Shown here piece by piece: positions 1 through 7,973 of a DNA stretch of 64,000 bases. Location: contig CAWCSF010000002.1 in NCBI GenBank assembly GCA_963798195.1, positions 1 to 64,000 on the forward strand, written 5' to 3'. The position numbers and the translations under genes were made by a program. Origin of the DNA: CAVSRC01 sp963798195. Lineage in GTDB: Bacteria; Pseudomonadota; Alphaproteobacteria; Rhizobiales; Kaistiaceae. Each line of letters opens with the position of its first letter. Within the stretch, counting starts at the first letter, position 1. A model generated the notes under the pieces. The model made no database searches, was not told the DNA's origin, and was given only the letters and a program-made list of their open reading frames with translations.

Positions 1-445
1 GTTGCGTTTTGAACGCCAAGATCAGGATCGCGCTCGGGCTGGACATCAATCCGGTATTTTTGCCCGAACAATTCCATTGCTTCGTGTAGCATCCACGCAA
101 ATGGCACCGCCGGCGCCGAATAGGGCGGATGGCGCAGTGGCGTCTCTGTGAAATGACCATGGCTCGTCTCGGGACCGCGGTTTAGGGACGAGGGGCGATG
201 CGCGTGTACTCGAACGGCGCCATGAAACCGACCCGTTCGGAAACGCAGATTGGCCACCTCGCTTGCGGCAGGTCCTTGAAGCTTCGTCCTGCTACGACCT
301 CTTCGGCGGCGTCATCACGTTCCTCGGCAATTCGCTTGAGCTTAAGGCATGAGCCGTTTAGCCGGGGCGCGGCGCAGATCCGCCCGTCCCATCCCGTGTA
401 GTGCCAGGGCACCCGGATAGAGAGATCGCGCAAGGGAAATTTCAT
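1..445 (-). pseudogene. Frameshifted 5' part of a large island protein (unidentified family), cut by window edge
   Basis: Reading leftward from ATG at 445, the first 87 codons look like real protein: an opening MKFPLRDLSIRVPWH, then a CLKLKRI segment and ERVGFMAPFEYTR, ending at TAA (182-184). The frame one base over, from about 200 to position 1, carries on in the same style with HGHFTETPLRHPPYSAPAVPFAW and a DVQPERDPDLG stretch and no stop. A single-base deletion near 192-205 (a GGGG run lies there) joins the two. I recall this kind of N-terminus from large helicase- or ATPase-like proteins of defence islands, but that is memory, not a search, so no function is assigned. It starts right after the DUF1998 relic on the same strand, which suggests the two were one operon. 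The rest of the gene lies outside the window. Confidence 0.5.
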
Positions 446-446
446 C

Positions 447-1283
447 GATCGCTTCTGCCTTCCGCCGAAAACAGCGCTCGCTTCGGGGTCCGAGGACGGT
501 ATCCATAAGTAGGCTACGATCGATCCTGGTGTTGCGAGCCTCACACGATGTCTCCAGCAAGAGCAGGCAGGCGTGGCACGCCGCCCCGTGCAACGGCCTG
601 TCATCGTCGTTGCTGTTGGGCGTGTGCTCAGCGCAAAAGGGATCGTTAGAGCACAAAGCCAATCGCTCAATTGCGCTGGACAAGATCTAACCGATTCGAT
701 CGGCCATACTGCTGGGGCCTCCGAGCGTACCCTGTCCGCCCGCAGTTGACGTGTAGATCATGATGGCGAAGCGATCAGCTTGCCCCGCGTCACTCGCATA
801 GATCCGTTCTTTGAGAGACGAGATTGGGTATCCGCATTCGAGGGCTAGTTCGGTCATCAGGGAGTGAGAAAGGGAATGCAGCGCCCAGTACGCGGCGCCG
901 AGAGGGATGGGTGGCCGGTTGAAGTGCTCAGCATCACGCCGCTCACCATCCTGCAGAATGCGTGCTTCGTCGCCGAATTTCTCAAGCCAGTCCTTGAGGA
1001 AAGTCGGCGAGATGTGGAGGAATATCCCTTCATCAAATTGCTCGATCGCCGGCAGCCACGTGACTTCGCGAGCGAGATCGGCCCCGTCGACCGCGAGCTA
1101 AATCTCGTCCAGCTCGCTTTCGGCCGAGGTCGGCGGAGGCTTAAGCCGGGTAAAGGCGTAGAGGCATGTGACCTCGCGCAGGCGATGAACCCTCACAACG
1201 CCCTGACGCAAGTCGTCCCACCGAGGCGCGAGGCCAAGGAGGGATCGTCGGCTTTCTGATTTTCGTGGCAGGGAGGCTTCCTC
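447..1283 (-). pseudogene. C-terminal remnant of a DUF1998 (DrmB-like, DISARM-type) protein with two nonsense mutations
   Basis: One minus-strand frame read through two TAG stops (1098-1100 and 687-689) gives a continuous DUF1998-like C-terminus. In order it shows VHRLREV and AFTRL (before the first stop), WLPAIEQFDEGIFL, ALHSLSHSLMTELALECGY, SLKERIYA, IMIYTSTAGGQGTLGG, then after the second stop LCSNDPFCAEH and GAACHACLLLLETSCEARN. The LHSLSH, GTLGG and paired-Cys signatures are those of DrmB-type DUF1998 proteins. The N-terminal two thirds of the expected protein are missing upstream of about 1283. Two independent stops in one conserved region mark real decay rather than one sequencing slip. 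The next gene begins inside the tail end of this one on the same strand. Calling it DISARM is inference from one component; no helicase or methylase gene is visible here. Confidence 0.72.
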
Positions 1284-1714
1284 ATCGCATGCCGGTGCGC
1301 GCAGTCGGGGCGCACCCCGGGCTTGGCCCAAAAAAGTTCAGCTCGTCCCTCCACCCCAAAAGAGGTCGGCACGAACCGCGGCCTCCGACGCTTATCACTT
1401 CGGCAGCGGCCGATGGGCCAGCTCCCTCACCTTTTTCACGAAGCACAATCCTAGCCTTCGGGCGCGCGGCAGCAGCGGACAAGTATGCCGACGTTGCCAC
1501 CGTCTGGGCGCCTACGCGGGCGATGACCTCAACCGGCCGCGAGTTGTCCGCCGACCACTCCTCGAGGCGAACCGCAGGTCTTCAACTGGGCGACTCATGG
1601 CCTGAGAATGTATTGGGAATCATTCCGGGCGAGTGGTTCTGCCAGCGCCGTTTTTCGGCGCGATTGGTTGGCCCGTCGTCCGCCAAAATCCACCGGCGTG
1701 TGCAGCCGCATATT
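1284..1714. other. Gene-free stretch between the DUF1998 relic and tRNA-Glu
   Basis: Open frames exist here on both strands, but their translations are rich in Arg, Ser and Pro, lack recognisable motifs and have no good ribosome-binding sites. It probably holds scrambled island DNA left after deletion of the 5' part of the DUF1998 gene. I see no integrase, transposase or terminal repeat. Confidence 0.5.
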
Positions 1715-1738
1715 CGACGGTTATTCGATAAACCGTCG
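1715..1738. repeat. Perfect 8-bp inverted repeat just downstream of tRNA-Glu
   Basis: CGACGGTT at 1715-1722 and AACCGTCG at 1731-1738 are perfect inverted arms around an 8-nt spacer. The element lies about 30 nt beyond the 3' end of the minus-strand tRNA. It could be a tRNA terminator stem (no clear T-run follows on that strand) or part of an old attachment region. Confidence 0.5.
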
Positions 1739-1766
1739 CGACCTACCGCTAAGTACTTGATTTAAT

Positions 1767-1842
1767 TGGCGCTCCCTAGGGGACTCGAACCCCTGTTTTC
1801 GCCGTGAGAGGGCGACGTCCTGGACCGCTAGACGAAGGGAGC
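1767..1842 (-). tRNA. tRNA-Glu (CTC anticodon)
   Basis: The reverse complement folds as a standard 76-nt cloverleaf. The acceptor stem GCTCCCT pairs with AGGGAGC and is followed by an encoded CCA. The anticodon stem CGCC/GGCG encloses the loop CTCTCAC, giving anticodon CTC for GAG codons. The T-arm carries GGTTCGAGTCC. The 3' end faces the decayed island, the usual side for tRNA-targeting integrases. Confidence 0.97.
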
Positions 1843-1954
1843 GGAAGCCGGCGCATTGCGCGCTCGGACGCCTCGATATAGCGGTGAGACCCGTCGCTTG
1901 GCAAGGCTTGGCTCGGCCGGCGCCTGTGACCTCGGCCGAGCCAATCGTTGAGAC

Positions 1955-2335
1955 CTATTCAGCCACAACGTCGAGCCGGCCGGTAACCTCAAGTGTCTGA
2001 ACATCCACGAAAACGAGGGCCGTGCGGCCATCCGGCTGCGCGTAGGTGAGCACCAGCCGGCGGCCATCGACAGTGGTAGAGACCAGTTCCGCGCCCGGTT
2101 GCAGTCCCATCCCGGCAAGTGCGATCACCGGTATCGGCTGCCCGGGCTGCCAGGCTGTCATAGGCGGCTTGTCGCCGGTGGCAATCTTGTAGAGGATCGC
2201 CGCGAAAACCGCGAAGATGCCGAGCCCCAGGGTGAGCCCGGCAATGAGAAACAGCCGGCTCAGCCGCGCACGGACCCGTTCGATCGCCGGATCGAGCGGT
2301 TTTTCTTCATCGTCGTCGAGAGATGGAATGGGCAT
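1955..2335 (-). CDS. DUF6476-type small membrane protein
   Basis: A 126-residue protein with an acidic N-terminus (SLDDDEEKP), one strongly hydrophobic segment at about residues 28-50 (LFLIAGLTLGLGIFAVFAAI), and a C-terminal beta-rich part ending in QTLEVTGRLDVVAE. This layout, an anchor plus a small periplasmic domain, fits the alphaproteobacterial family DUF6476, whose function is unknown. The chosen ATG (2333-2335) shares two bases with the ATG of the divergent rluD, so each gene's upstream control region lies inside the other's coding sequence or overlaps its start. A longer upstream reading would only be rluD antisense. Confidence 0.75.
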   Translation of the reverse strand: MPIPSLDDDEEKPLDPAIERVRARLSRLFLIAGLTLGLGIFAVFAAILYKIATGDKPPMTAWQPGQPIPVIALAGMGLQPGAELVSTTVDGRRLVLTYAQPDGRTALVFVDVQTLEVTGRLDVVAE

Positions 2336-3341
2336 GGTGACGAAAGAGCCTGCCACGCGGGTTGATCTGACAGTTGCGGACGACGCCGCCGGCACGCGCC
2401 TCGACGCCTGGCTGGCCGGAGCGGTTGCCGACCTCGGCCGCAACCGCGCCAAGACGCTGATCCTCGAGGGGCATGTCGCGATCGGCGGGCGGACGATAAT
2501 GGAGGCCAAAAGGCCGGTCAAACCGGGCGACCGGGTGGCCGTTGACCTCCCCCCAATCCAGCCGGCAGAGCCCCGCGCCGAGGCAATCCCGCTCACGATC
2601 GTCTACGAGGACGATGACATCATCATCATCGACAAGCCCGCCGGGCTCGTCGTCCATCCGGCGGCCGGACACCAAGGCGGGACGCTCGTCAACGCATTGA
2701 TCGCCCATTGCGGCGACAGCCTTTCCGGCATCGGCGGCGTAGCCCGGCCGGGCATTGTGCATCGCCTCGACAAGGACACCACCGGCCTCATGGTCGTTGC
2801 CAAGACGGACCGCGCCCACCGCGGCCTTGCCGCGCAGTTTGCCGACCACGGCCGCACGGGTCCGCTGGAGCGCGCGTACTGGGCCCTGGTCTGGGGGGTG
2901 CCCGACCGGCCGCAAGGCACCGTCGATCTCCCCCTCGCCCGCTCAACCCGCAACCGCGAGAAGATCGAGGTCAAACGTACCGGCGGCAGGACGGCGATCA
3001 CACACTACCGGGTCGAAGAGCGGTTCGGGCCCGACGACCAGCCGACCGTCGCATCCCTCGTGGAATGTGCCCTGGAAACGGGCCGCACCCACCAGATCCG
3101 GGTGCATATGGCCGCGATCGGCCACCCGGTGGTCGGCGACCGGGCCTATGGTTCCGGCTTCGCTACCAAGGTCTCGCTCCTGCCCGAACCAGCCCGTTCT
3201 GTAGTGGCGGACTTTCCGCGCCAGGCGCTCCATGCTTACCTCCTGGGCTTCGAGCACCCGGTGACCGGTGCCGAGATGCGCTTTGAAACCGGTTTGCCGG
3301 ACGACATGGGGACGCTAGTCTCCGCACTTAAGTCATTGTGA
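2334..3341 (+). CDS. rluD: RluA/RluD-family 23S rRNA pseudouridine synthase
   Basis: A 335-residue pseudouridine synthase. An N-terminal S4-like RNA-binding part (residues about 15-85, GTRLDAWLAG onward) precedes the catalytic domain, which carries the RluA signature HRLDKDTTGLMVVAK with the catalytic Asp. Later motifs are TGRTHQIRVHMAAIGHPVVGD and the HAYLLGFEHP segment. It is predicted to isomerise uridines in helix 69 of 23S rRNA, as RluD does; paralogues of this family modify other sites, so target assignment is by similarity only. The ATG at 2334 gives a normal length; an in-frame ATG two codons upstream is possible. The gene precedes rpoH, as in many Rhizobiales. Confidence 0.9.
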   Translation: MVTKEPATRVDLTVADDAAGTRLDAWLAGAVADLGRNRAKTLILEGHVAIGGRTIMEAKRPVKPGDRVAVDLPPIQPAEPRAEAIPLTIVYEDDDIIIIDKPAGLVVHPAAGHQGGTLVNALIAHCGDSLSGIGGVARPGIVHRLDKDTTGLMVVAKTDRAHRGLAAQFADHGRTGPLERAYWALVWGVPDRPQGTVDLPLARSTRNREKIEVKRTGGRTAITHYRVEERFGPDDQPTVASLVECALETGRTHQIRVHMAAIGHPVVGDRAYGSGFATKVSLLPEPARSVVADFPRQALHAYLLGFEHPVTGAEMRFETGLPDDMGTLVSALKSL

Positions 3342-3493
3342 ACAATATTTAATCCGGGACCGCGCCAAAGGGGCGTGTTTCCGACAAAATCCTCCCTATA
3401 TATCCATGTGCCGCGCGTGCCGTCTGACGGACGCCCGGCACCGAACTCGCCGGACTGGGCCGGGAGTTCAAAACGGAAAGGGGCGCATACCAT

Positions 3494-4405
3494 ATGGCCC
3501 GTGCAGCACTGCCCGCGATTGCCGCCGGCGAATCCGGCCTCTCGCATTACCTCTCCGAAATTCGCAAGTTTCCGATGCTCGCGCCTGACGAGGAGTACAT
3601 GCTCGCCAAGCGTTACAAGGAGCACGGAGACCGTGATGCCGCGCATCGTATGGTGACCAGCCACCTCCGGCTCGTTGCCAAGATCGCCATGGGCTACCGC
3701 GGCTACGGCCTGCCCATCGGCGAGGTCATTTCCGAGGGCAACGTCGGCCTCATGCAGGCCGTCCGCCGTTTCGAACCGGAAAAGGGCTTCCGCCTGGCGA
3801 CCTACGCCATGTGGTGGATTCGCGCGGCGATCCAGGAATACATCCTGCGCTCGTGGAGCCTGGTGAAGATGGGCACCACGGCCAACCAGAAGCGATTGTT
3901 CTTCAACCTGCGCAAGGTCAAGGGCCAGATTCAGGCTCTCGAAGAGGGCGACCTCAAGCCAGATCAGGTTGCGCAGATCGCCACCAAGCTCGGCGTGCCT
4001 GAAGAAGACGTTATCTCCATGAACCGTCGGCTTGGCGGCGACGCCTCACTGAATGCGCCGTTGCGCAGCGACGGCGAGACCGGCGGCGAGTGGCAGGACT
4101 GGCTGGTGGACGACGCACCGACACAGGAACAGCGCCTCGCCGACGACGAGGAACTGAGCAGCCGGCGTCAATTGCTGAGGAACGCCATGGACGTCCTCAA
4201 CGATCGCGAACGCCGCATCTTCGAGGCGCGGCGTCTCGTCGACGACCCGATCACGCTGGAGGAGTTGTCCACCGAGTTCGGGGTGAGCCGCGAGCGCGTC
4301 CGCCAGATCGAGGTGCGCGCGTTCGAGAAGGTGCAGAAGGCGGTGAAGAAGGGCGCGAAGGAGCTTGAGGCTCCCCGCGCCCAGATCGAGGCCGCCGGCG
4401 CCTGA
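3494..4405 (+). CDS. rpoH: RNA polymerase heat-shock sigma factor RpoH (sigma-32)
   Basis: A 303-residue sigma-70 group protein of RpoH type. Region 2 is seen as LRLVAKIAMGYRGYGLPIGEVISEGNVGLMQAVRRF and the WWIRAAIQEYILRSWSLVK segment. It is followed by the RpoH box QKRLFFNLRKVK (about residues 132-143), which separates RpoH from RpoD. Region 4 ends with a helix-turn-helix (LEELSTEFGVSRERVRQIE). It directs transcription of chaperone and protease genes on heat stress; the FtsH protease encoded at 14.5-16.5 kb is the family's known turnover factor for RpoH. The 152-nt gap after rluD is long enough for its own promoter. Its stop lies 8 nt from the stop of the convergent transporter gene. Confidence 0.95.
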   Translation: MARAALPAIAAGESGLSHYLSEIRKFPMLAPDEEYMLAKRYKEHGDRDAAHRMVTSHLRLVAKIAMGYRGYGLPIGEVISEGNVGLMQAVRRFEPEKGFRLATYAMWWIRAAIQEYILRSWSLVKMGTTANQKRLFFNLRKVKGQIQALEEGDLKPDQVAQIATKLGVPEEDVISMNRRLGGDASLNAPLRSDGETGGEWQDWLVDDAPTQEQRLADDEELSSRRQLLRNAMDVLNDRERRIFEARRLVDDPITLEELSTEFGVSRERVRQIEVRAFEKVQKAVKKGAKELEAPRAQIEAAGA

Positions 4406-4413
4406 CCTAAAAA

Positions 4414-5361
4414 CTACCGCGGCGCGAACGCGTAGCTCTCTACCGGCGGCACCGTTTCAAGCAGCCCCGCATCCTTCATGAATTCGGCAAAGCGGTCATA
4501 GCGTCCGGCGTCCAGCGCCGCCGGGCGCTTGGCGAAGCGCGGCAGCGTCAACGCGAACGCTTGGCGGTTCAGCTCGTCGTCCAGATCGGTGTGCGACTTC
4601 AGGAACATCGCCAGCGCTTCATCCGGATGGTTGGTGAGGAAGATCGTTGCTTCCTCCACTGCCGCGATGAACGGGGCAAGGCGGGGGTCATCGCGCAGCT
4701 TCGTGCTGGTGACGTAGATCAACTCGTCGTAGGCCGGGACCCCATTTTCTTCCGGATAGAAAGCAACGCCGGGCCGTCCTTCGATCGCAAGCTGGGTCAG
4801 CTCGAAATTGCGGTAGCCATCGATCGCGGCGTCCACCTGGCCGGACATCAGCGCCGTGACCAGATTAAAGTTGACGTTGACCAGCGTTACGTCGGCGGCG
4901 GTGAGGCCCACGGACTTCAGAATGGCGCCGAGATAAGCATCCTGAAGTCCGGCGACCGAATAGCCGATCTTCTTGCCCTTGAGGTCGGCCAGCGACTTCA
5001 CGGGTCCGTCCTTCAGCACGATGAGACAGTTGAGCGGCGTCTCGATGAGCGTGCCGAACCGGGCGAGCGGCAGCCCCTCCTTCACCTGCAACATAAGGTC
5101 GGGCTGGTAGGTAACGGCGATGTCGGCCTGGCCGGCGGCGACAAGGCGCGGCGGCGCGCTCGGATCGGCCGGCGCGATCAGCTCGACGTCAAGCCCGTGG
5201 CGCGCGAAGAAACCGCCCTCCTGGGCTATCACCAGTGGCGCGTGATCCGGGTTCACGAACCAGTCGAGCAGGACCGTGAGCTTGTCCGAAGCTTGCACTT
5301 GAAGTGGATTCAGAAGTGCAAGCACCGCGGCCAAGCACAGGAACCGATTCAGCATTTTCAT
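4414..5361 (-). CDS. ABC transporter substrate-binding protein, thiamine-precursor (HMP) type
   Basis: A 315-residue periplasmic binding protein of the NMT1/ThiY family. It opens with a signal peptide (LCLAAVLALLNPLQVQA) and continues with the family pattern LLDWFVNPDHAPLVIAQEGGFF, then LVAAGQADIAVTYQPDL and KKIGYSVAG. Relatives bind the thiamine pyrimidine precursor or its derivatives and deliver them to the permease encoded upstream. The TPP riboswitch ahead of the permease supports a thiamine role. I chose the ATG at 5361, which follows an AAGGA motif by about 10 nt; a GTG at 5379 overlapping the permease stop (GTGA) is an alternative. No ATPase gene follows: the next gene is convergent rpoH. 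Confidence 0.85.
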   Translation of the reverse strand: MKMLNRFLCLAAVLALLNPLQVQASDKLTVLLDWFVNPDHAPLVIAQEGGFFARHGLDVELIAPADPSAPPRLVAAGQADIAVTYQPDLMLQVKEGLPLARFGTLIETPLNCLIVLKDGPVKSLADLKGKKIGYSVAGLQDAYLGAILKSVGLTAADVTLVNVNFNLVTALMSGQVDAAIDGYRNFELTQLAIEGRPGVAFYPEENGVPAYDELIYVTSTKLRDDPRLAPFIAAVEEATIFLTNHPDEALAMFLKSHTDLDDELNRQAFALTLPRFAKRPAALDAGRYDRFAEFMKDAGLLETVPPVESYAFAPR

Positions 5362-5375
5362 TTTCCGGAATTCCT

Positions 5376-6119
5376 TCACTGGGATTCCTCCGCCCACGGC
5401 GTGAGGTTGGCGGTGAGAAGATCGACGATCGCGCGCAGGATCACCGACATCGCCGCGAGCAGGATCAGCGCGGCGAACATCACCGCCGTCTGCGCCCGTG
5501 CATTGGCGACGAGCATGGCGTAGCCCAGTCCGGACGAGGCTCCGACCCATTCGCCGATGAGCGCGCCGATCGGGGCATAGACGGCGGCCAGACGGAGGCC
5601 GGTGACCAGCGCCGGCAACGCGCCGGGCACGCGCAGCAGGGTCACCACCTGCCATCGGCGGGCGCCGTAGAGGCGCGCCAGGTCGAGGAGGTTCGGATCA
5701 GCGCGGGAGAGACCATCGGCGAACGCCGATGCGACCGGGAAGAAGATCGCGATCGTCGCCATCACGATCTTCGAAGCGAGACCGAAACCGAACCAGAGCG
5801 CCAGCAGTGGGGCGATGGCGAACACCGGGATCGCCTGACTGACGACCATGACCGGCAGCAGGACGCGGCGGGTAAGCGGCAGGAAGCTCATGAGGAGCGC
5901 CAGACCGGCGCCGAGCGAGGCCCCGGCGACGAGCCCGATCAGGGTTTCCGTCAGCGTGGTCACTGCATGGACCCGCCACAGGTCCGGCCGATTACGCAGC
6001 GCTTCGAATACCTGTAACGGATCCGGAAGCATGAACGGCGGCGGCTGGAAGATCACGATGATTGCCTGCCAGATGATCAGCAGCCCGACGGCAACGCCGA
6101 GCGCACGCAGCGCGATCAT
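5376..6119 (-). CDS. ABC transporter permease, thiamine-precursor (ThiX-like)
   Basis: A 247-residue inner-membrane permease of the BPD_transp_1 fold with about six hydrophobic segments. It contains the EAA-type cytoplasmic loop around LYGARRWQVVTLLRVPGALPALVTGLRLA, the site where the ATPase docks. It is the first gene after a TPP riboswitch and is translationally linked to the binding-protein gene downstream, so the two should make up the membrane and periplasmic parts of a thiamine-precursor importer. The ATP-binding subunit is absent from the locus and must come from elsewhere or be shared. The start codon has only a weak GGGGG ribosome site. Confidence 0.87.
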   Translation of the reverse strand: MIALRALGVAVGLLIIWQAIIVIFQPPPFMLPDPLQVFEALRNRPDLWRVHAVTTLTETLIGLVAGASLGAGLALLMSFLPLTRRVLLPVMVVSQAIPVFAIAPLLALWFGFGLASKIVMATIAIFFPVASAFADGLSRADPNLLDLARLYGARRWQVVTLLRVPGALPALVTGLRLAAVYAPIGALIGEWVGASSGLGYAMLVANARAQTAVMFAALILLAAMSVILRAIVDLLTANLTPWAEESQ

Positions 6120-6207
6120 CGCCCCCTGCCCAGATCAATTTGACACACCGCGGCCAAGGCAAGCTCCCGGACAATCCAGGCAGGCAGGCGAAGCAAGTCG
6201 GCGGAGA

Positions 6208-6300
6208 AAGTTCCCGTCCCTTCGCCGGCATGACCCGGATCAGGTTCGAAGGGTTCGGCCTTGCGGCCATCTCAGCTCGAACGACGAGCACCCCTCGGAA
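6208..6300 (-). promoter_or_regulatory. TPP riboswitch (THI element)
   Basis: The minus strand carries the conserved THI-box pieces in order: GAGGGGTGC near 6290-6298, GCTGAGATGGCC near 6264-6275, ACCCTTCGAACCTGATC around 6239-6255, and GGGTCATGCCGGCGAAGGGA down to about 6216. A small variable stem (GGCCGCAAGGCC) sits between the second and third. It lies about 90 nt upstream of the permease start. Binding of thiamine pyrophosphate should switch off expression of the transporter genes. Confidence 0.95.
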
Positions 6301-6355
6301 CGCACGGAGCATTGCAGGCTTGCCGCCGAGCGGCAAGCGCTTTTCGGAATGGCTG

Positions 6356-7939
6356 CTATCCGGTCCAGGCAGCCAGCGCCTGGTCGACAGCCCGTTCGCC
6401 CGGCGTACCCTTCTCGAACGTCAGGATCGCGCGCTGGCCGGTTTCGTAAACCAAAGGCAGGTCGATCCAGCTGCGTTCCTTAAGCAGGGTCAGGTTGTTC
6501 TGGATGTCGTTGTCGAGCGCCGAAAGCGCGATCCAGAAGAATCCGTCTGCGACTTTAGCGGAAGCGCCTATGAGCGGCTGACCGCGCGCGTCTTCGGCCG
6601 GCTTGAGCACGAGGCGCGGCACATTGCTGATGCTCTTGCCAGGAAAGTTCCCATCGGCCTGCGTAATGATCTCGATCAGGTGGCTCGCGGGAAGGCTCTG
6701 ATCCGAGTTCTTCCTGAACGTTACCTTGATCTTGAGGCCGCGTTCGGGGACGTCGAGATTGGCCACGACCACAGCACCATCGGCGCCATCGGGATTGTAG
6801 CTCCAGGTTACGGCCGCGTTGATCTGTGTGACGCCCGCCGCAGCCTTGGCGCTGTCCAGCGGCTCCTCATAGAGCACAGCCTTCTGCGCCACCGGCACCG
6901 CGCCGGCCGCATTCGCATCCGCTGGCGCCGCATTATCGCCGCCCTGGTCTACAACGCGTACACCCGGCGACGCCGCGATGCCATTGCCGGCGAGCAGCCG
7001 ATCGCTGTCCTTGTTGGATGTGTCATCCGCTACAGGGGCGGCCGGAGGCGGCTCCGAGGTGTCAGTGGTAACCGGAGGCTGATTGTCGACGGACGCGATG
7101 AGGTCTGAGATCAGACCGCGCTGCGACCATGCGAGGGCCGCAAGTCCACCAACCATGGCCAGAATAACAACCAGCAGCAATATTGTCGGCAGACGCGACG
7201 GCCGCGCGCGAATGTCCTCGAAGTCGGCTTCGATTTCGCGCCCACCGCCCCGGCGTCGTGCCGGTTGCGCCGAACGATCGCGATCCCGGTCGCGCCCATC
7301 GAGGTAAGGCTCCGGCGTGTAGCGCGCTGCTGGCTCCGCACGGGGCGCCTCGGCGGCCTCCCACTCGTAGTCCGGCGCCAACCGCGGTTCGCGGCCTGGC
7401 CGGCGGCCCGAACGATAGTCGTTCGACGGCGGCACATAAGGCGCCGGCTCTTCCGGAGGCAGATAACGTCCGCGCTCGCCCGCGTGGAAATCGGCGCCTG
7501 GATTGCCGAAGTCGCCGCGCGCAGGGGCCGCTCGCTCCAGCGGCGGCGGAGGCGCCGCGCCACCACGTGTCTCCGCCTCGCGGATTGCGCGGCGGAACAC
7601 ATCCTGCGGCGACGCAGCCGAAACCTCTTCGGCCTCGTCATAAACGGGTTCAGGCGGCGGCTCGACGGCTTCGCGCGGTGGGGGTGCAGCTTGAGGCTGG
7701 CTTGGCCGTCCAACGGTGCGCGGTGCGCCACCGGCGGCTTCGCGCTCGGCACGACGAATCGCCTCTTCAAGCTCAAGCCGCTGACGCGATATCTCGGATG
7801 TCGGCAGAGGCGGAACGATCGCCTTCAACTGCCCAATCAGCGCATTGCGCGCCTTGTCGTAGACAGCACGGCGCGCCTCGGCGGTATTGGTCTCAAGGCT
7901 CGCAACAGCCCTGCTGAGAACGGCGTAGTATTCAGCCAT
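6356..7939 (-). CDS. Conserved hypothetical single-pass membrane protein with Pro-rich cytoplasmic half
   Basis: A 527-residue protein I cannot assign to a function. Residues 1-70 are a charged helical domain (MAEYYAVLSRAVASLETN, then SRQRLELEEAIRRAEREA). Residues 75-245 are low-complexity, rich in Pro, Arg, Glu and Ala. One membrane segment lies at about 250-272 (PTILLLVVILAMVGGLAALAW). After a second flexible linker comes a folded C-terminal domain from about residue 350 (YEEPLDSAKAAAGVTQINAA to the end), probably periplasmic. The order helical domain, linker, anchor, periplasmic domain suggests a scaffold or envelope-linked role, but that is inference. It sits 34 nt downstream of purA on the same strand. 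Confidence 0.7.
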   Translation of the reverse strand: MAEYYAVLSRAVASLETNTAEARRAVYDKARNALIGQLKAIVPPLPTSEISRQRLELEEAIRRAEREAAGGAPRTVGRPSQPQAAPPPREAVEPPPEPVYDEAEEVSAASPQDVFRRAIREAETRGGAAPPPPLERAAPARGDFGNPGADFHAGERGRYLPPEEPAPYVPPSNDYRSGRRPGREPRLAPDYEWEAAEAPRAEPAARYTPEPYLDGRDRDRDRSAQPARRRGGGREIEADFEDIRARPSRLPTILLLVVILAMVGGLAALAWSQRGLISDLIASVDNQPPVTTDTSEPPPAAPVADDTSNKDSDRLLAGNGIAASPGVRVVDQGGDNAAPADANAAGAVPVAQKAVLYEEPLDSAKAAAGVTQINAAVTWSYNPDGADGAVVVANLDVPERGLKIKVTFRKNSDQSLPASHLIEIITQADGNFPGKSISNVPRLVLKPAEDARGQPLIGASAKVADGFFWIALSALDNDIQNNLTLLKERSWIDLPLVYETGQRAILTFEKGTPGERAVDQALAAWTG

Positions 7940-7973
7940 TTCCTCGCTCTGCGAAACCTCTTAACGAATCGCC

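Noticed and set aside
182..670. A 162-residue minus-strand gene
   Set aside because: Only the part from 445 leftward reads as protein of its own; the upstream half lies over the end of the DUF1998 relic, which uses another frame.
864..1765. Plus-strand genes at 864-1259 and 1265-1765
   Set aside because: Both are largely antisense to the DUF1998 relic or to motif-free DNA, lack ribosome sites and have no recognisable domain.
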